Notes: a model not told the origin generated them from the letters alone. Counted from the first letter of the stretch, positions 25,560-34,814 are shown. The stretch: DNA of 56,803 nt from MADRE2 sp964397015 (GCA_964397015.1 CAYNHL010000008.1:1-56803), one strand, 5' to 3'. Translations and numbers: made by a program.

Positions 25560-26477
25560 CTATTGTGCTTCCGGTGATCCGGCAGGATAAACCATTTTTC
25601 CAGTCAGGGAAAGGTCATAGCCGCCATAGGTTTCTGCTGTCTCCCGGATAGTTTTTCCTTTTAACAGGGATAAAAAAAACTGAATACCCTGATCAAAAAA
25701 CCGTTCCTTTTTGATCAGAAGATCAAACCGTTCCAGGCAGAACGGAATGAAATCAAGCCCGAGAATGTTTGCAACCGGTTTTATTCCCGGCCCGGCATCC
25801 GCTCTGTGGTTCAATATTTCCAGGCCCACATCCATGTGCCGGAATAGGGTGGTGTCATATCCTTCAATCGCTTCACCTTTGATTTGTGCATCTTTCAAAA
25901 GGTTATCAAACAATTTGCGGGTACCGGTTCCCAGCTGGCGGTTGACAATTTTGATATCAGTTCTGCCCAGGTCTTTTACGGACTGTATGTTTTTTGGATT
26001 TCCTTTTTGAAGCATAAGGCCCTGCTCTCTTTGGCAAAAATTGACTACTGCAGGAAGATGGTCTATATCATCTTTCAAAAAAGGGAAATTGTAGTCGTTA
26101 TCATCTCCGATAAGGTGGCTGGATGCAATGTGACAAAGATCCTGTTTTAAAGCGTTCAATCCACCGAGTGATCCGGCCATTCCAAACATGGCCATGTGAT
26201 GTTCGTGCTTAAGGTTGAATGTAGAAATGACTTTATCAAGCAACAGGTCGTTGCTTCCGGCTATCAGAACCAGTCCGTGGTAAGGGGGCAGCTTGGCAGA
26301 CTGGGGAAAATTTTCCGTACCGGCTTCAACCCATTGCCGGACCAGGTTTATTGGAAACAGCCACTTTCCGGTTACCTTGGAAGCAGGCAGACCCTTTTCC
26401 GCGATAAGGGCATATACCATTTTTTCATTGATATTTAAAAATTTTGCCACTTCCCTGGTCGTGTACATTTCTCCCAT
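25560..26477 (-). CDS. HTH plus PBP-like molybdate-sensing regulator (COG1910 type)
   Basis: A 305-residue cytoplasmic protein. The first 50 residues form an excisionase-type helix-turn-helix (MYTTREVAKFLNINEKMV, then GLPASKVTGKWLF). Residues about 75-290 match a periplasmic-binding-protein-like domain of the periplasmic molybdate-binding protein/domain group, with IKIVNRQLGTGTRKLFD as its ligand segment. The layout is that of a one-component sensor for molybdate or tungstate. AGGAGG precedes the ATG. It follows the FecCD-type importer on the same strand, with a 149-bp gap that may hold its own promoter. Confidence 0.85.
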   Translation of the reverse strand: MGEMYTTREVAKFLNINEKMVYALIAEKGLPASKVTGKWLFPINLVRQWVEAGTENFPQSAKLPPYHGLVLIAGSNDLLLDKVISTFNLKHEHHMAMFGMAGSLGGLNALKQDLCHIASSHLIGDDNDYNFPFLKDDIDHLPAVVNFCQREQGLMLQKGNPKNIQSVKDLGRTDIKIVNRQLGTGTRKLFDNLLKDAQIKGEAIEGYDTTLFRHMDVGLEILNHRADAGPGIKPVANILGLDFIPFCLERFDLLIKKERFFDQGIQFFLSLLKGKTIRETAETYGGYDLSLTGKMVYPAGSPEAQ

Positions 26478-26626
26478 TATATCCTCCTGTATCTTTTTTC
26501 GCTGTCCCTGACAATTTATCTTAGATAATTTTCTTTGTCACTTGTTAATTGGATTCATTTTATGATCCGGCCTGCTTTCCGGAAAATTATGATATCGGAA
26601 AAATAACAGGATTTGAGGATTTTAAC

Positions 26627-27430
26627 TCAATCAACTTCGAAATTTGACGTCAATACATGTTCCGGCACAAACATTTTTTTTCGGCTGCCGATCATGATTT
26701 TACGAGAACCTATGTCGTAGAGGTTTGAAATATTTTTTTCGTTCATCACTTCATCCCTGTTCCCCCCGGCCATTATCCGGCCGTTATTCAACATGATTAC
26801 CTGGTCGGCGAACAGTGATGCCATATTGGGATCGTGCATGGATGCCACGACACTTATACCCTTGGTTCTGCAAAGCTGCTTCATGGATGCCAGCAGGTGA
26901 TACTGGTTGTTAAAATCAAGATGGTTTGTAGGTTCATCGAGAAGCATGACCGGTGTCGACTGTGCAAGGGCTCGTGCGAGAAGTACAATTTGACGTTCTC
27001 CGCCGGATATCCGGTTAAAATTTTTATCTGAAAGGGATTGTGCGTTTAATTCCTTGAGAGCGTCCATGGCTGTCCGGTAATCGGCTTCATCAGGCGAGGA
27101 GGTCATTTTTAAAAACGGGGACCGTCCCATCACCACTACATCCATGACACTGAAGGGAAAAATATCGATATGTTCCTGGGGAACCAGGCTGATGGCCCGG
27201 GCAATTTCACTCCTTGAAAGAGACATCAATGGTTTGCCGTGAACGAGAATTTTTCCTGAAGCCGGTGTCAGTATCCGGTTAAGGCAGTGAAGCAGGGTGG
27301 TTTTTCCAGACCCGTTTCTTCCCAGGATCACACAGAAACGTCCTTTCCTGACTTCAAAAGTGATATCCTTCAATATCACCTGATCCCTGTAATTGAACCC
27401 TATGCTGCGGCATTCAAGAATCAAATCCAT
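26627..27430 (-). CDS. FecE/BtuD-type ABC transporter ATP-binding protein
   Basis: A 267-residue ATPase with Walker A GRNGSGKTT near residues 35-43, signature ISGGERQIVLLARAL near 140, Walker B MLLDEPTNHLDF and the switch region VVASMHDPN. This is the type used for iron-siderophores, haem, cobalamin and, in the MolBCA system, molybdate. It overlaps the permease gene by 10 nt. Confidence 0.92.
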   Translation of the reverse strand: MDLILECRSIGFNYRDQVILKDITFEVRKGRFCVILGRNGSGKTTLLHCLNRILTPASGKILVHGKPLMSLSRSEIARAISLVPQEHIDIFPFSVMDVVVMGRSPFLKMTSSPDEADYRTAMDALKELNAQSLSDKNFNRISGGERQIVLLARALAQSTPVMLLDEPTNHLDFNNQYHLLASMKQLCRTKGISVVASMHDPNMASLFADQVIMLNNGRIMAGGNRDEVMNEKNISNLYDIGSRKIMIGSRKKMFVPEHVLTSNFEVD

Positions 27431-28446
27431 CCGGTATTACGGTTCCTGTACATGAAATAGCCGAAAATCGGGGCCCCGGTAAGGGCTGTGATGATTCCCA
27501 CGGGAATCTCGGCAGAAGACATGCTTCTGGCAAGTGAGTCGGCAAGCAAAAGAAAAATACCTCCCATAAGTGCTGTTACGGGAATCATCCGCTCATGTTC
27601 CGGGCCCACGAGAGATCTTGCCATATGGGGTATTACCAGGCCGATCCAGGAAATTTGTCCGCAGGTGGCCACTGAAACAGCTACTATAAAAGAGCAGGCT
27701 GTAATCAGGATGATGCGGAAAAATGCGGGGTTGATACCCAGGGATTTGGCCTGGATATCACCTAAAGAGAGGATGTTCAGCCTGAAACTGAGCATGATGA
27801 AAAGTATTACACCAGCCAGTGTAAAGGGTGTTATGGTGAGAACGTGATCCCATGTGACCCGGCTCAGGCTTCCCATTACCCAGAAGATAATGCCGGGCAA
27901 TTCATCATAGGGATCTGAAAAATATTTGACAACCATGAGCATGGCATTGAAAAAAGACAACACCACCATTCCGGCAAGTACCAGAACGATGACAGGTTTT
28001 ATGGAGATTGCTCTGGCAAGCCCCACACTCATGACAACAGCCAGGATACCGAAAGAGAAAGAGAGCACCGGGACCAATGTAAAAGAATCAATGGGAAGAA
28101 CAAGACCCAGGGCTGCTCCAAAGGTACATCCTGCAGACACTCCCAGGATATCGGGTGAAACCAGCGGGTTGCGGAAAAGGGCCTGGTATACGGCTCCTGA
28201 TACGGCCAGGCCCGTTCCCACGAGAACGGCCATTATACATCTTGGCAGCCGTATCCACAGCATCACCATTTCCTTGGACAGCTGATCACCGGATGCACTC
28301 CTGCCATGAATAAGATTTGATAAAAAAGTATGTGTTTCAGAAAATCCGATAACCACCCGTCCAGAAAATACAGACAGGATAAATGCACCAATCAGTATTA
28401 GCAGTAGAATGGAAATGATCCATAAAGATGAGGCCCTGGATTTCAA
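27421..28446 (-). CDS. FecCD/BtuC-type ABC transporter permease
   Basis: A 341-residue permease with about ten helices. Marks are GTGLAVSGAVYQALFRNPLVSPDILG near residues 78-103 (given as GAVYQALFRNPL and SPDILG) and GLVIPHMARSLVGPEHERMIP near 265. The start is TTG, with GGTGG upstream inside the preceding gene and no gap between genes. Two copies would make the channel, as in BtuC. Confidence 0.92.
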   Translation of the reverse strand: MKSRASSLWIISILLLILIGAFILSVFSGRVVIGFSETHTFLSNLIHGRSASGDQLSKEMVMLWIRLPRCIMAVLVGTGLAVSGAVYQALFRNPLVSPDILGVSAGCTFGAALGLVLPIDSFTLVPVLSFSFGILAVVMSVGLARAISIKPVIVLVLAGMVVLSFFNAMLMVVKYFSDPYDELPGIIFWVMGSLSRVTWDHVLTITPFTLAGVILFIMLSFRLNILSLGDIQAKSLGINPAFFRIILITACSFIVAVSVATCGQISWIGLVIPHMARSLVGPEHERMIPVTALMGGIFLLLADSLARSMSSAEIPVGIITALTGAPIFGYFMYRNRNTGWI

Positions 28447-29505
28447 TCAGTCCACCGTATCCATGAGCACTCCTCCCATTTGTGTCATGCTTTTTCCAAA
28501 GAGTGCTTTATGAAATACATCAGCCTGTTTCACTGTATCGATGTCTGAAAATCTTTTTGGATATGCTTTTTTGGCAATCCAGAGTGTTGCCAGAACCGAA
28601 AGGGGAGATGGAAAATCCCATGGTGCCAGGCTTGATGGACACCGGTATACAGCTTTTTGTGAAATGGCTTTTATCTGCTGCAGTGGTTTTTCTGAAAGCC
28701 GCCGGGTCTCGCCTGCTTTAAGATGCTGGGAAAGCACCATTATATCCGGGTTCCAGTTCACCAGCTGTTCGGGTGATATGTCCTGAAAATATCCGGTAAG
28801 GTGTGACGACACATTTTTTATGCCGGCATGTTTGAAAATTTCATCCTGGAGCATACTTCCCGTGGTCGTGCTGTAAAGTCCTATGGCAGATGAAAAATAT
28901 CCGGTTTTTTTTTGCTCTTCGGCCAGACCGTCCAGCCTTTGAGTGACCAGATTCAGCACTTCGTCCATCTGTCGCTCCACATTCGGCATTTTTTCTGGTT
29001 CACCTGCAGCCTTGGCGATCAGGCGCATTGCATCCTTGATGGTTTCAAATGTTTCGGGAAAAATGATAATGGAAGGGATTTTCATGATATCCAGCCGTTC
29101 GGCAATTGAAGGGCCTTCCTTTTGAGAATATAAAATGACGAGCTCCGGCTTCAGGGAAACCAGTGTCTCAAAATTGATACCCATGGATTTCGTTCCCACC
29201 CCTTCAATATCTGCAATTTCGGGGAGCACAGCCAGCTGCAGCCGGTCTTTTCGAGAAGAATTGTCCACTCCGACCAGACGGTCGGCCAGCCCTAAAGAGA
29301 GCACACACAGGCTTGCCGGTTTAAAGGTGGTAACGATCCGGTTGACCGGACCTGTTATGGTTACCCTGCGGCCGGCCATATCTATGACTGCTCTTGTGTC
29401 CTTGTCGGCTGCCGTCGATATCCCCTGAGCGGCAGGGATAAATGCCATTGCAATAAACAGTGGGAACAGCAATTGTACTACTGTGCGCGAAAATTTCTTA
29501 TTCAT
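28447..29505 (-). CDS. Fe/B12/oxyanion-type ABC transporter substrate-binding protein
   Basis: A 352-residue exported class III binding protein (helical backbone). A signal peptide spans about residues 1-30. The domain opens with VIDMAGRRVTITGPVNRIV, has VGVDNSSRKD, then FETLVSLKPELVILYS and ends with LSVLATLWIAKKAYPKRF. It is the ligand receptor of the FecCD-type importer and is preceded by tonB. The family covers haem, siderophore, cobalamin, nickel and molybdate/tungstate carriers; the nearby molybdate sensor and ModA favour an oxyanion, but iron is equally possible from this protein alone. Confidence 0.88.
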   Translation of the reverse strand: MNKKFSRTVVQLLFPLFIAMAFIPAAQGISTAADKDTRAVIDMAGRRVTITGPVNRIVTTFKPASLCVLSLGLADRLVGVDNSSRKDRLQLAVLPEIADIEGVGTKSMGINFETLVSLKPELVILYSQKEGPSIAERLDIMKIPSIIIFPETFETIKDAMRLIAKAAGEPEKMPNVERQMDEVLNLVTQRLDGLAEEQKKTGYFSSAIGLYSTTTGSMLQDEIFKHAGIKNVSSHLTGYFQDISPEQLVNWNPDIMVLSQHLKAGETRRLSEKPLQQIKAISQKAVYRCPSSLAPWDFPSPLSVLATLWIAKKAYPKRFSDIDTVKQADVFHKALFGKSMTQMGGVLMDTVD

Positions 29506-29533
29506 GATAATCCTTTCTTAATAAATGGTGCTT

Positions 29534-30235
29534 TCATGCAAGCTCAAATAGAATATCAATCCGCATTGTAACAGGTGGTTTGAAAAGAAAAGACGGGGGT
29601 CTTGGAAACGGGGAAGCCCTTTTTATTGCCTGGATGGCGGCTTCATCCAGATTTTTATGCCGGGAGCTCTTAATGATTTTTATGCCGGCCAGGGTTCCGT
29701 CAGCAGCAAGGACAAACTCGACTTTTACGTTTCCTTCAAGATGGTTTGATTTTGCAGATTCAGGATATTCTTTGAAGCTGTGTATCCGCATATTGAGCAT
29801 TTCAAAGTATTCCCTGGCACTGGTAAATTCAATCTGTTCTTCATGTGTTCCTATATCAGTCAGCTCTTCATTGAGATAAGCTGCTGACAATCCCGCTACG
29901 TTCAAATTATCCGGCAGTTCGGGAATATCTATCCGGTCATGTTTATATTCCGGTTTCCTGGTACGGACTTCATCGATTTTAATTCGCGGGACAACCATAC
30001 GGTTTGCTTTTACAATCCTGGTATCCTGAACTTTCAACTCTTTTGTCCTGGGTCTCGGTTTCGGGATCGCCCGGATATCAGGTTTGGATATCTGCTGCAT
30101 TGTCAATTCAATGTAGGAAATAGCGCCGTTTTCATAGATTCCGGCGATATGCAGGAAAATAAAAACATGAATCACCAGTGAGACAAGAATGAACCCGTGG
30201 AGCAGAAAATTGGGAGATTCTTTTTTTTCCGGCAT
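29534..30235 (-). CDS. tonB: TonB energy-transducing protein
   Basis: A 233-residue TonB. One membrane helix is near residues 12-31, followed by a Pro/Lys/Arg-rich linker (KPDIRAIPKPRPRTKEL) and a C-terminal TonB domain (about 145-233) with YPESAKSNHLEGNVKVEFVL and the end RASPFPRPP. It carries energy from ExbB-ExbD to an outer-membrane receptor. No TonB-dependent receptor is in the window, so the partner is encoded elsewhere. Confidence 0.92.
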   Translation of the reverse strand: MPEKKESPNFLLHGFILVSLVIHVFIFLHIAGIYENGAISYIELTMQQISKPDIRAIPKPRPRTKELKVQDTRIVKANRMVVPRIKIDEVRTRKPEYKHDRIDIPELPDNLNVAGLSAAYLNEELTDIGTHEEQIEFTSAREYFEMLNMRIHSFKEYPESAKSNHLEGNVKVEFVLAADGTLAGIKIIKSSRHKNLDEAAIQAIKRASPFPRPPSFLFKPPVTMRIDILFELA

Positions 30236-30241
30236 GTTTTT

Positions 30242-30652
30242 TTACAGCCCTTTTTCTGTCGCAAGACTAAGCCGGGAAGCTCCGGCAGCCTTGGCAATAT
30301 CCATGACTTTCACTACCTTGTTAAGTATTGCTGTTCGATCTGCTTTGATGATCACCAGGCGGTCCGGATCATTGCCTATCATTTTTTTTATATGGGTATA
30401 AAGTTCATCGATGGGGATTTCTCTGTTGGAAATATAGGCACTTCCTTCCCTGTCAACCATAACCGTGATTTCCTGTTTTACCTGGGGAGCCGAGGCTTTT
30501 GCGTCGGGCAGTTTAATTTTAATCCCTTCTTCCACGATGAAATTGGTGGTCAGCAGGAAGTAGATCAATAACAGAAAAACAATATCAATCAAAGATGTCA
30601 AAGGCGCCTGGATCTGATAGGGACTCTTTCTGGGTCTGTTGAATACCGCCAT
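30242..30652 (-). CDS. exbD: ExbD/TolR biopolymer transport protein
   Basis: A 136-residue protein with one N-terminal helix (about 18-38, TSLIDIVFLLLIYFLLTT) containing the essential membrane Asp, followed by a small periplasmic domain (KEITVMVDREGSAYISN, in part). It forms the proton-driven motor with ExbB. It lies 6 bp before tonB and 1 bp after exbB. Confidence 0.93.
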   Translation of the reverse strand: MAVFNRPRKSPYQIQAPLTSLIDIVFLLLIYFLLTTNFIVEEGIKIKLPDAKASAPQVKQEITVMVDREGSAYISNREIPIDELYTHIKKMIGNDPDRLVIIKADRTAILNKVVKVMDIAKAAGASRLSLATEKGL

Positions 30653-30653
30653 A

Positions 30654-31265
30654 TCAGACCGCCTTTTTGGAAATGGCCTTCAGGAAAAGGACGGCTCCGT
30701 TTTGAAGTCTTGCTTCGTACTTGTCCACTTTGGCCACCAGGTAGCTGTGAGCCATCATGGTCGGCAGGGCCACTGACAATCCCAGGGCAGTTGTCAGCAT
30801 GGCTTCCCAGATACCTCCTGCAAGTACCGCTGCATTGACCTTGCCCCCCATTTCCTGGATTACCATGAATGCTTTGATCATGCCTATGATAGTTCCCAGA
30901 AGTCCCAGCAGCGGAGCGATATTGCCGATGGTCGCAAGGGTCTGAAGATATGAAGAGAGGTTTCGAACTTCATTTTCAGTGGCGTTCACAATGACAGATT
31001 CCAGCAGATTGTTATCCAGGTCTTTAGCTCCGATAGCCTTTTCCAGAACTCTTCCCATGGGGGAATTGCTCTGCCGGGATGTCTTGAGAGCCTCATCCGG
31101 ACGACCTTCGAGTATCAGTTCTGCTACTTTGTTCTCGATATTTTTTCCCCTGGTACGGTTGACGGCATACCGGATCATCCTTTCACAGAAAATGGCCAGC
31201 ACAAGGATGGAACAAAACAATATGGGAATAACCAGTATTCCGCCTTTTGATAAAAAATCCAGCAT
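30654..31265 (-). CDS. exbB: ExbB/MotA/TolQ-type proton channel protein
   Basis: A 203-residue membrane protein with three helices (about 10-30, 108-130 and 155-178). The family segments LATIGNIAPLLGLLGTIIGMI and LAGGIWEAMLTTALGLSVALP are given here in shortened form: GNIAPLLGLLGTIIGM and EAMLTTALGLSVALP. It is the stator of the TonB motor, encoded right after the calcium-repeat protein gene (15-bp gap). Confidence 0.93.
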   Translation of the reverse strand: MLDFLSKGGILVIPILFCSILVLAIFCERMIRYAVNRTRGKNIENKVAELILEGRPDEALKTSRQSNSPMGRVLEKAIGAKDLDNNLLESVIVNATENEVRNLSSYLQTLATIGNIAPLLGLLGTIIGMIKAFMVIQEMGGKVNAAVLAGGIWEAMLTTALGLSVALPTMMAHSYLVAKVDKYEARLQNGAVLFLKAISKKAV

Positions 31266-31280
31266 TTTTCCTCCGGTCGA

Positions 31281-32837
31281 TCAACTGTCGGTTTCAGCGT
31301 TTTTTACAGTATCCACAAAATCGGGCTTTCCGTCAAAATCAAGGTCTCTTTCCCTTTTCACAACTGACTGGGTTTCATCATAGGTTTCCCACAAGTCAGG
31401 CGATCCGTTAAGGTTTGTATCTTCCATTACGGTTACAAGCTCTCCTTCTTCATACAGGTACCAGACGTTTATCTTCCCATCCTGGTTCGTATCCTCCTCT
31501 GCTCTGACAATAACTTCTCCGGGCTCGTAAAACCAGGTTAAACGGGTCTTGCCTTTTTGTTTCTCTTCCACTTTTTCGAGTTCACCTTTTTCACTGAAAG
31601 TCTCGACAATATCAGGTATACCGTCAGAATCCTCGTCAATCTCTTTTTTTCTCAGGATGTTGTTTTTGTAGTACTGCCAGGTATCCGGACTGCCGTCAAA
31701 ACTGGTATCACTGATCAGAGCTTTTTTTTCCTGGTTTTCATCAAACAGTATCTCTGTATCGGATTTTCCATCCTGGTTTTTATCAATCAATGTTTTCACT
31801 ATTTTATCGTTTTCAATCAACGATACATTTTCAAAAAAACCGTCCCCGTCGTTGTCCTGTTCAATGCGAAAAAGATTTCCGGCCCTGTAATGTCTTATCC
31901 GGTCAATATTTCCGTCAAGTTGTGTATCTTCAAGAGACTTGAGTAACTGCCCCTTGTCATCGAACTCGGCAAAAAAATCAAATTTGCCGTCAAAATCCTT
32001 GTCTTTTTTCTGAGTTTTATAAAGACCGTTTGAAAATGATGTCACGATATCGAAACTACCATCAAAATTGGAATCCTTTTTTTGCTCCATCGGCAGGTCC
32101 TCTTTAAAAAAGGTGACTTGGTCTGCAGTACCGTCTTCATTGGTATCCTCGTTACGGGATTTGATTTCACCATTTTCAAAATGAATCACTGTCCGAAATT
32201 TATTTTTCGCAAACTGATCCTTGCACAATCTGGAGAGCTTGCCGTTACCATCAAAAAAAAGGATACGGTCCATTATGCCGTCTTCATTGTCATCGTTTTC
32301 CTGTTTTACCGGCAGCTGATTTTTGTAGGTCGTCCAGGTGTTTATCGTGCCGTTGCCAGTTGTATCTTTTGTGGAGGATTGCAGAACCCCGTCTTCGAAG
32401 AGGTACACAGTATCAAACAGCCCGTCATTCGTAGTGTCTTTTTGTATTTTGGTTATTTGTTCCAAATCATTGAAAAAAGCAACCTGTAACAGGTTCCTGC
32501 TGACATCGAATTTTTCCTGGCGTGTCCGTTTTTCATTTTTAAAATGATCGACACTGTCCATTATTCGGTCATTGTCAGTATCCCTGCTAATTTTGAGCAG
32601 TTTCCCGTCCCGGTATACCTGTATCTTTTCAAAGATACCATCGCTGTCATCATCGATCTCCATCTGCAGGATGTTTCCGGAATCATCGTAAACCAAAACC
32701 TGATCCACTTTTCCATCCTCATCGAGATCCTTTTCTATCCGTTTTTCGGCCAGGGCACCTGCCGGAAGAAAAAAACAGACAGCCATGACGGTCAACAGCC
32801 GAAAAAAATTACGGTATTTTTTCTGTAGTTCATTCAT
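31281..32837 (-). CDS. Exported protein with about 17 EF-hand-like DxxxDGxxD repeats
   Basis: A 518-residue protein. A signal peptide covers about residues 1-30 (ending GALA). The whole mature part is made of units of 22-27 residues, each with a calcium-loop-like core such as DLDEDGKVDQV, DDDSDGIFEKI, DTNEDGTADQV, DKDFDGKFDFF, DEDSDGIPDIV and DLDFDGKPDFV, followed by a Y/F-x-x-G-x-L beta turn. I count about 17 such cores. The repeats imply a calcium-stabilised solenoid in the periplasm or on the surface. It is first in the operon with exbB, exbD, tonB and the importer, so a role in capturing the ligand or bridging the envelope is likely. No enzyme domain is visible. Confidence 0.8.
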   Translation of the reverse strand: MNELQKKYRNFFRLLTVMAVCFFLPAGALAEKRIEKDLDEDGKVDQVLVYDDSGNILQMEIDDDSDGIFEKIQVYRDGKLLKISRDTDNDRIMDSVDHFKNEKRTRQEKFDVSRNLLQVAFFNDLEQITKIQKDTTNDGLFDTVYLFEDGVLQSSTKDTTGNGTINTWTTYKNQLPVKQENDDNEDGIMDRILFFDGNGKLSRLCKDQFAKNKFRTVIHFENGEIKSRNEDTNEDGTADQVTFFKEDLPMEQKKDSNFDGSFDIVTSFSNGLYKTQKKDKDFDGKFDFFAEFDDKGQLLKSLEDTQLDGNIDRIRHYRAGNLFRIEQDNDGDGFFENVSLIENDKIVKTLIDKNQDGKSDTEILFDENQEKKALISDTSFDGSPDTWQYYKNNILRKKEIDEDSDGIPDIVETFSEKGELEKVEEKQKGKTRLTWFYEPGEVIVRAEEDTNQDGKINVWYLYEEGELVTVMEDTNLNGSPDLWETYDETQSVVKRERDLDFDGKPDFVDTVKNAETDS

Positions 32838-32850
32838 AATTTCGAAACTA

Positions 32851-32877
32851 AATATAGTTATTGGTTACTATTGTCAA
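32851..32877 (-). promoter_or_regulatory. Candidate sigma-70 promoter of the TonB/importer operon
   Basis: On the minus strand TTGACA (32877-32872) is followed by TATATT (32856-32851) with a 15-bp spacer, or TATTTA with 17 bp. The start codon of the repeat protein follows 14 bp later. No Fur box was recognised. Confidence 0.5.
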
Positions 32878-32958
32878 GTAATTAAAAATCTATACCCAAT
32901 ATGAACTATAAACTACAATATATAACACTTACTAAAAGGAATTTCGGCCGTTTTTGTA

Positions 32959-33168
32959 TCATGCTTTTTCTTTTTGTAATGATGGTATATCGATTAACTT
33001 GATTATTTTTACTTTTCCACCTACCCAATCATAAGGCAAATAGATACGTCCGGCTTTCCCGCAAATTTTCACTGTTTTTTCAATCAGAACGTCGCCATAA
33101 ACTTCAAACTTTTCTGCAGGGTTTGCTGCTTGCGCAATTTTTTTATCATCTGTATTCAAATGCATCAT
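32959..33168 (-). CDS. DUF2080 family small protein (transposon-associated, AbrB-like)
   Basis: A 69-residue protein with the DUF2080 core KFEVYGDVLIEKTVKICG and GRIYLPYDWVGGKVKII. The family is described mainly from archaea and mobile elements and looks like a swapped-hairpin AbrB DNA-binding protein. It begins 17 bp after the ALDH4-type gene with AGGAG upstream of the ATG, as if it were the last gene of that operon. No transposase is adjacent. Confidence 0.75.
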   Translation of the reverse strand: MMHLNTDDKKIAQAANPAEKFEVYGDVLIEKTVKICGKAGRIYLPYDWVGGKVKIIKLIDIPSLQKEKA

Positions 33169-33185
33169 TTATAATGTCTCCTTTC

Positions 33186-34814
33186 CTATTCCATCATAAA
33201 TGGATAAAGGTATTCTTCAGGTGGGACAAAAGTCTCCTTTACAGTTCTTGCCGATGTCCAACGCAGCAGATTCAAAAAACTTCCGGCTTTGTCATTGGTC
33301 CCGCTTCCCCTGGCGCCGCCGAAGGGCTGCTGACCAACAACAGCCCCTGTGGGTTTGTCATTGATGTAGAAATTGCCGGCACAGTGGGCAAGTCTGGCAG
33401 TCATTTCGACAATAGCCTGTCTGTCAGAGGCGAATATGGCACCTGTCAGGGCGTATTCCGATGTTTTATCAACCAGGTCCAGGGTCTGGTCAAGCTGATC
33501 GTCTTCATACACATACAGGGTCAGAACCGGTGCGAAAATCTCCTGTGTCATGGATTCATAATGAGGGTCTTTGGCTACGATCACTGTCGGATGAATAAAA
33601 TATCCCTTTGATTTATCTGTATGCCCTCCCGCCAGGATATATGCCTGATCGGATTGCCCGGCCCGGTCAATATACCCTTTGGCATTGTCAAATGCAGCCT
33701 CATCGATAACCGCATTCATGAAATGAGAAAACCGGGTTACGGGTCCGATTGTTATTTTATCCAGTGCAGCCTTTATTCCGGACTCGATCTCATTCCACCT
33801 GGAACGGGGGACATACATCCGGGAACAGGCGCTGCATTTTTGTCCCTGGTATTCAAAGGCGCCCCTTATGGCTGCAGTGATAACCGGTTCGGGCGGTGCT
33901 GACGGGTGCATTAAAATGTAGTCCTTCCCGCCCGTTTCTCCCACTATCCTGGGATAGGATTTGTAGATGTCAATATTGGCCCCTGTTTTTTTCCATAATG
34001 TCTTGAATACCCTGGTCGACCCGGTGAAATGGATACCGGCCAGTTCCGGGTGGTTTAAAATCACATCGCCGACCATCGCGCCTTTTCCCGGAACAAAATT
34101 GATTACCCCGTCAGGAAGTCCCGCCTCTTTGAGGATTTTCATGATATAATACCCTGAAAGTACGGCAGTTGAAGCCGGCTTCCAGACAACGGTGTTGCCC
34201 ATTAGGGCGGGTGCCCCGCAGAGGTTTCCGGCTATGGCCGTAAAATTGAACGGTGTCAGGGCAAAAACAAAACCTTCAAGGGGTCGGTATTCGGTTCGGT
34301 TCCATATCCCCTTTTCAGAAGATGGCTGATTCATGTATATCTCTTCCATGAAGGCAGCGTTGAACCTGAAAAAATCAACCAGCTCACAGGTCGCGTCAAT
34401 TTCAGCCTGGAAGGCGTTTTTAGACTGACCTATCATTGTGGCGGCGTTGAGAAGGTAAGAATATTTTTGGGAGATCAGGTCAGCCGCTTTGAGGAAAATG
34501 GATGCCCGGTGTTGCCAGGGCATTGCCTCCCATCTTTTTTTGGCCTTGAGGGCTGACTGTATCGCCATTTCGACTTCACGCTCCCCGGCATTGCAGAAGG
34601 TGGCAATCACCCTGGAGTGATCATGTGGACATACAGCTTCTTTTTTGTCTTCGGTCCTGATTTCCTTCCCATCGATAATCAGTGGTATGTCAACAACCTT
34701 GCATAGCTGGCGGTTCAGTTCTTCTTCAAGAAGCTTGCGCTCAATGCTGCCCGGGATATATTGCTTGACCGGCTCATTATAAGGCTTTGGCAATTTTGGA
34801 ATGCTGTTGTTCAT
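33186..34814 (-). CDS. 1-pyrroline-5-carboxylate dehydrogenase-type aldehyde dehydrogenase (ALDH4 family)
   Basis: A 542-residue NAD(P)-dependent aldehyde dehydrogenase. The catalytic Cys is in EYQGQKCSACSRMYVP (about residue 320) and the general-base Glu in RIVGETGGKDYILMHP (about 288). The sequence length and the ending QQPFGGARGSGTNDKAG fit the ALDH4A1 type, which makes glutamate from glutamate semialdehyde in proline breakdown. Its start overlaps the ALDH7 gene stop by 4 nt. A proline dehydrogenase is not nearby, so the real substrate may be another semialdehyde. Confidence 0.9.
   Translation of the reverse strand: MNNSIPKLPKPYNEPVKQYIPGSIERKLLEEELNRQLCKVVDIPLIIDGKEIRTEDKKEAVCPHDHSRVIATFCNAGEREVEMAIQSALKAKKRWEAMPWQHRASIFLKAADLISQKYSYLLNAATMIGQSKNAFQAEIDATCELVDFFRFNAAFMEEIYMNQPSSEKGIWNRTEYRPLEGFVFALTPFNFTAIAGNLCGAPALMGNTVVWKPASTAVLSGYYIMKILKEAGLPDGVINFVPGKGAMVGDVILNHPELAGIHFTGSTRVFKTLWKKTGANIDIYKSYPRIVGETGGKDYILMHPSAPPEPVITAAIRGAFEYQGQKCSACSRMYVPRSRWNEIESGIKAALDKITIGPVTRFSHFMNAVIDEAAFDNAKGYIDRAGQSDQAYILAGGHTDKSKGYFIHPTVIVAKDPHYESMTQEIFAPVLTLYVYEDDQLDQTLDLVDKTSEYALTGAIFASDRQAIVEMTARLAHCAGNFYINDKPTGAVVGQQPFGGARGSGTNDKAGSFLNLLRWTSARTVKETFVPPEEYLYPFMME

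Noticed and set aside
24982..33000. A molybdenum-cofactor or cobalamin riboswitch in front of the importer operon
   Set aside because: The leaders are short and I could not fit the conserved core of either riboswitch.
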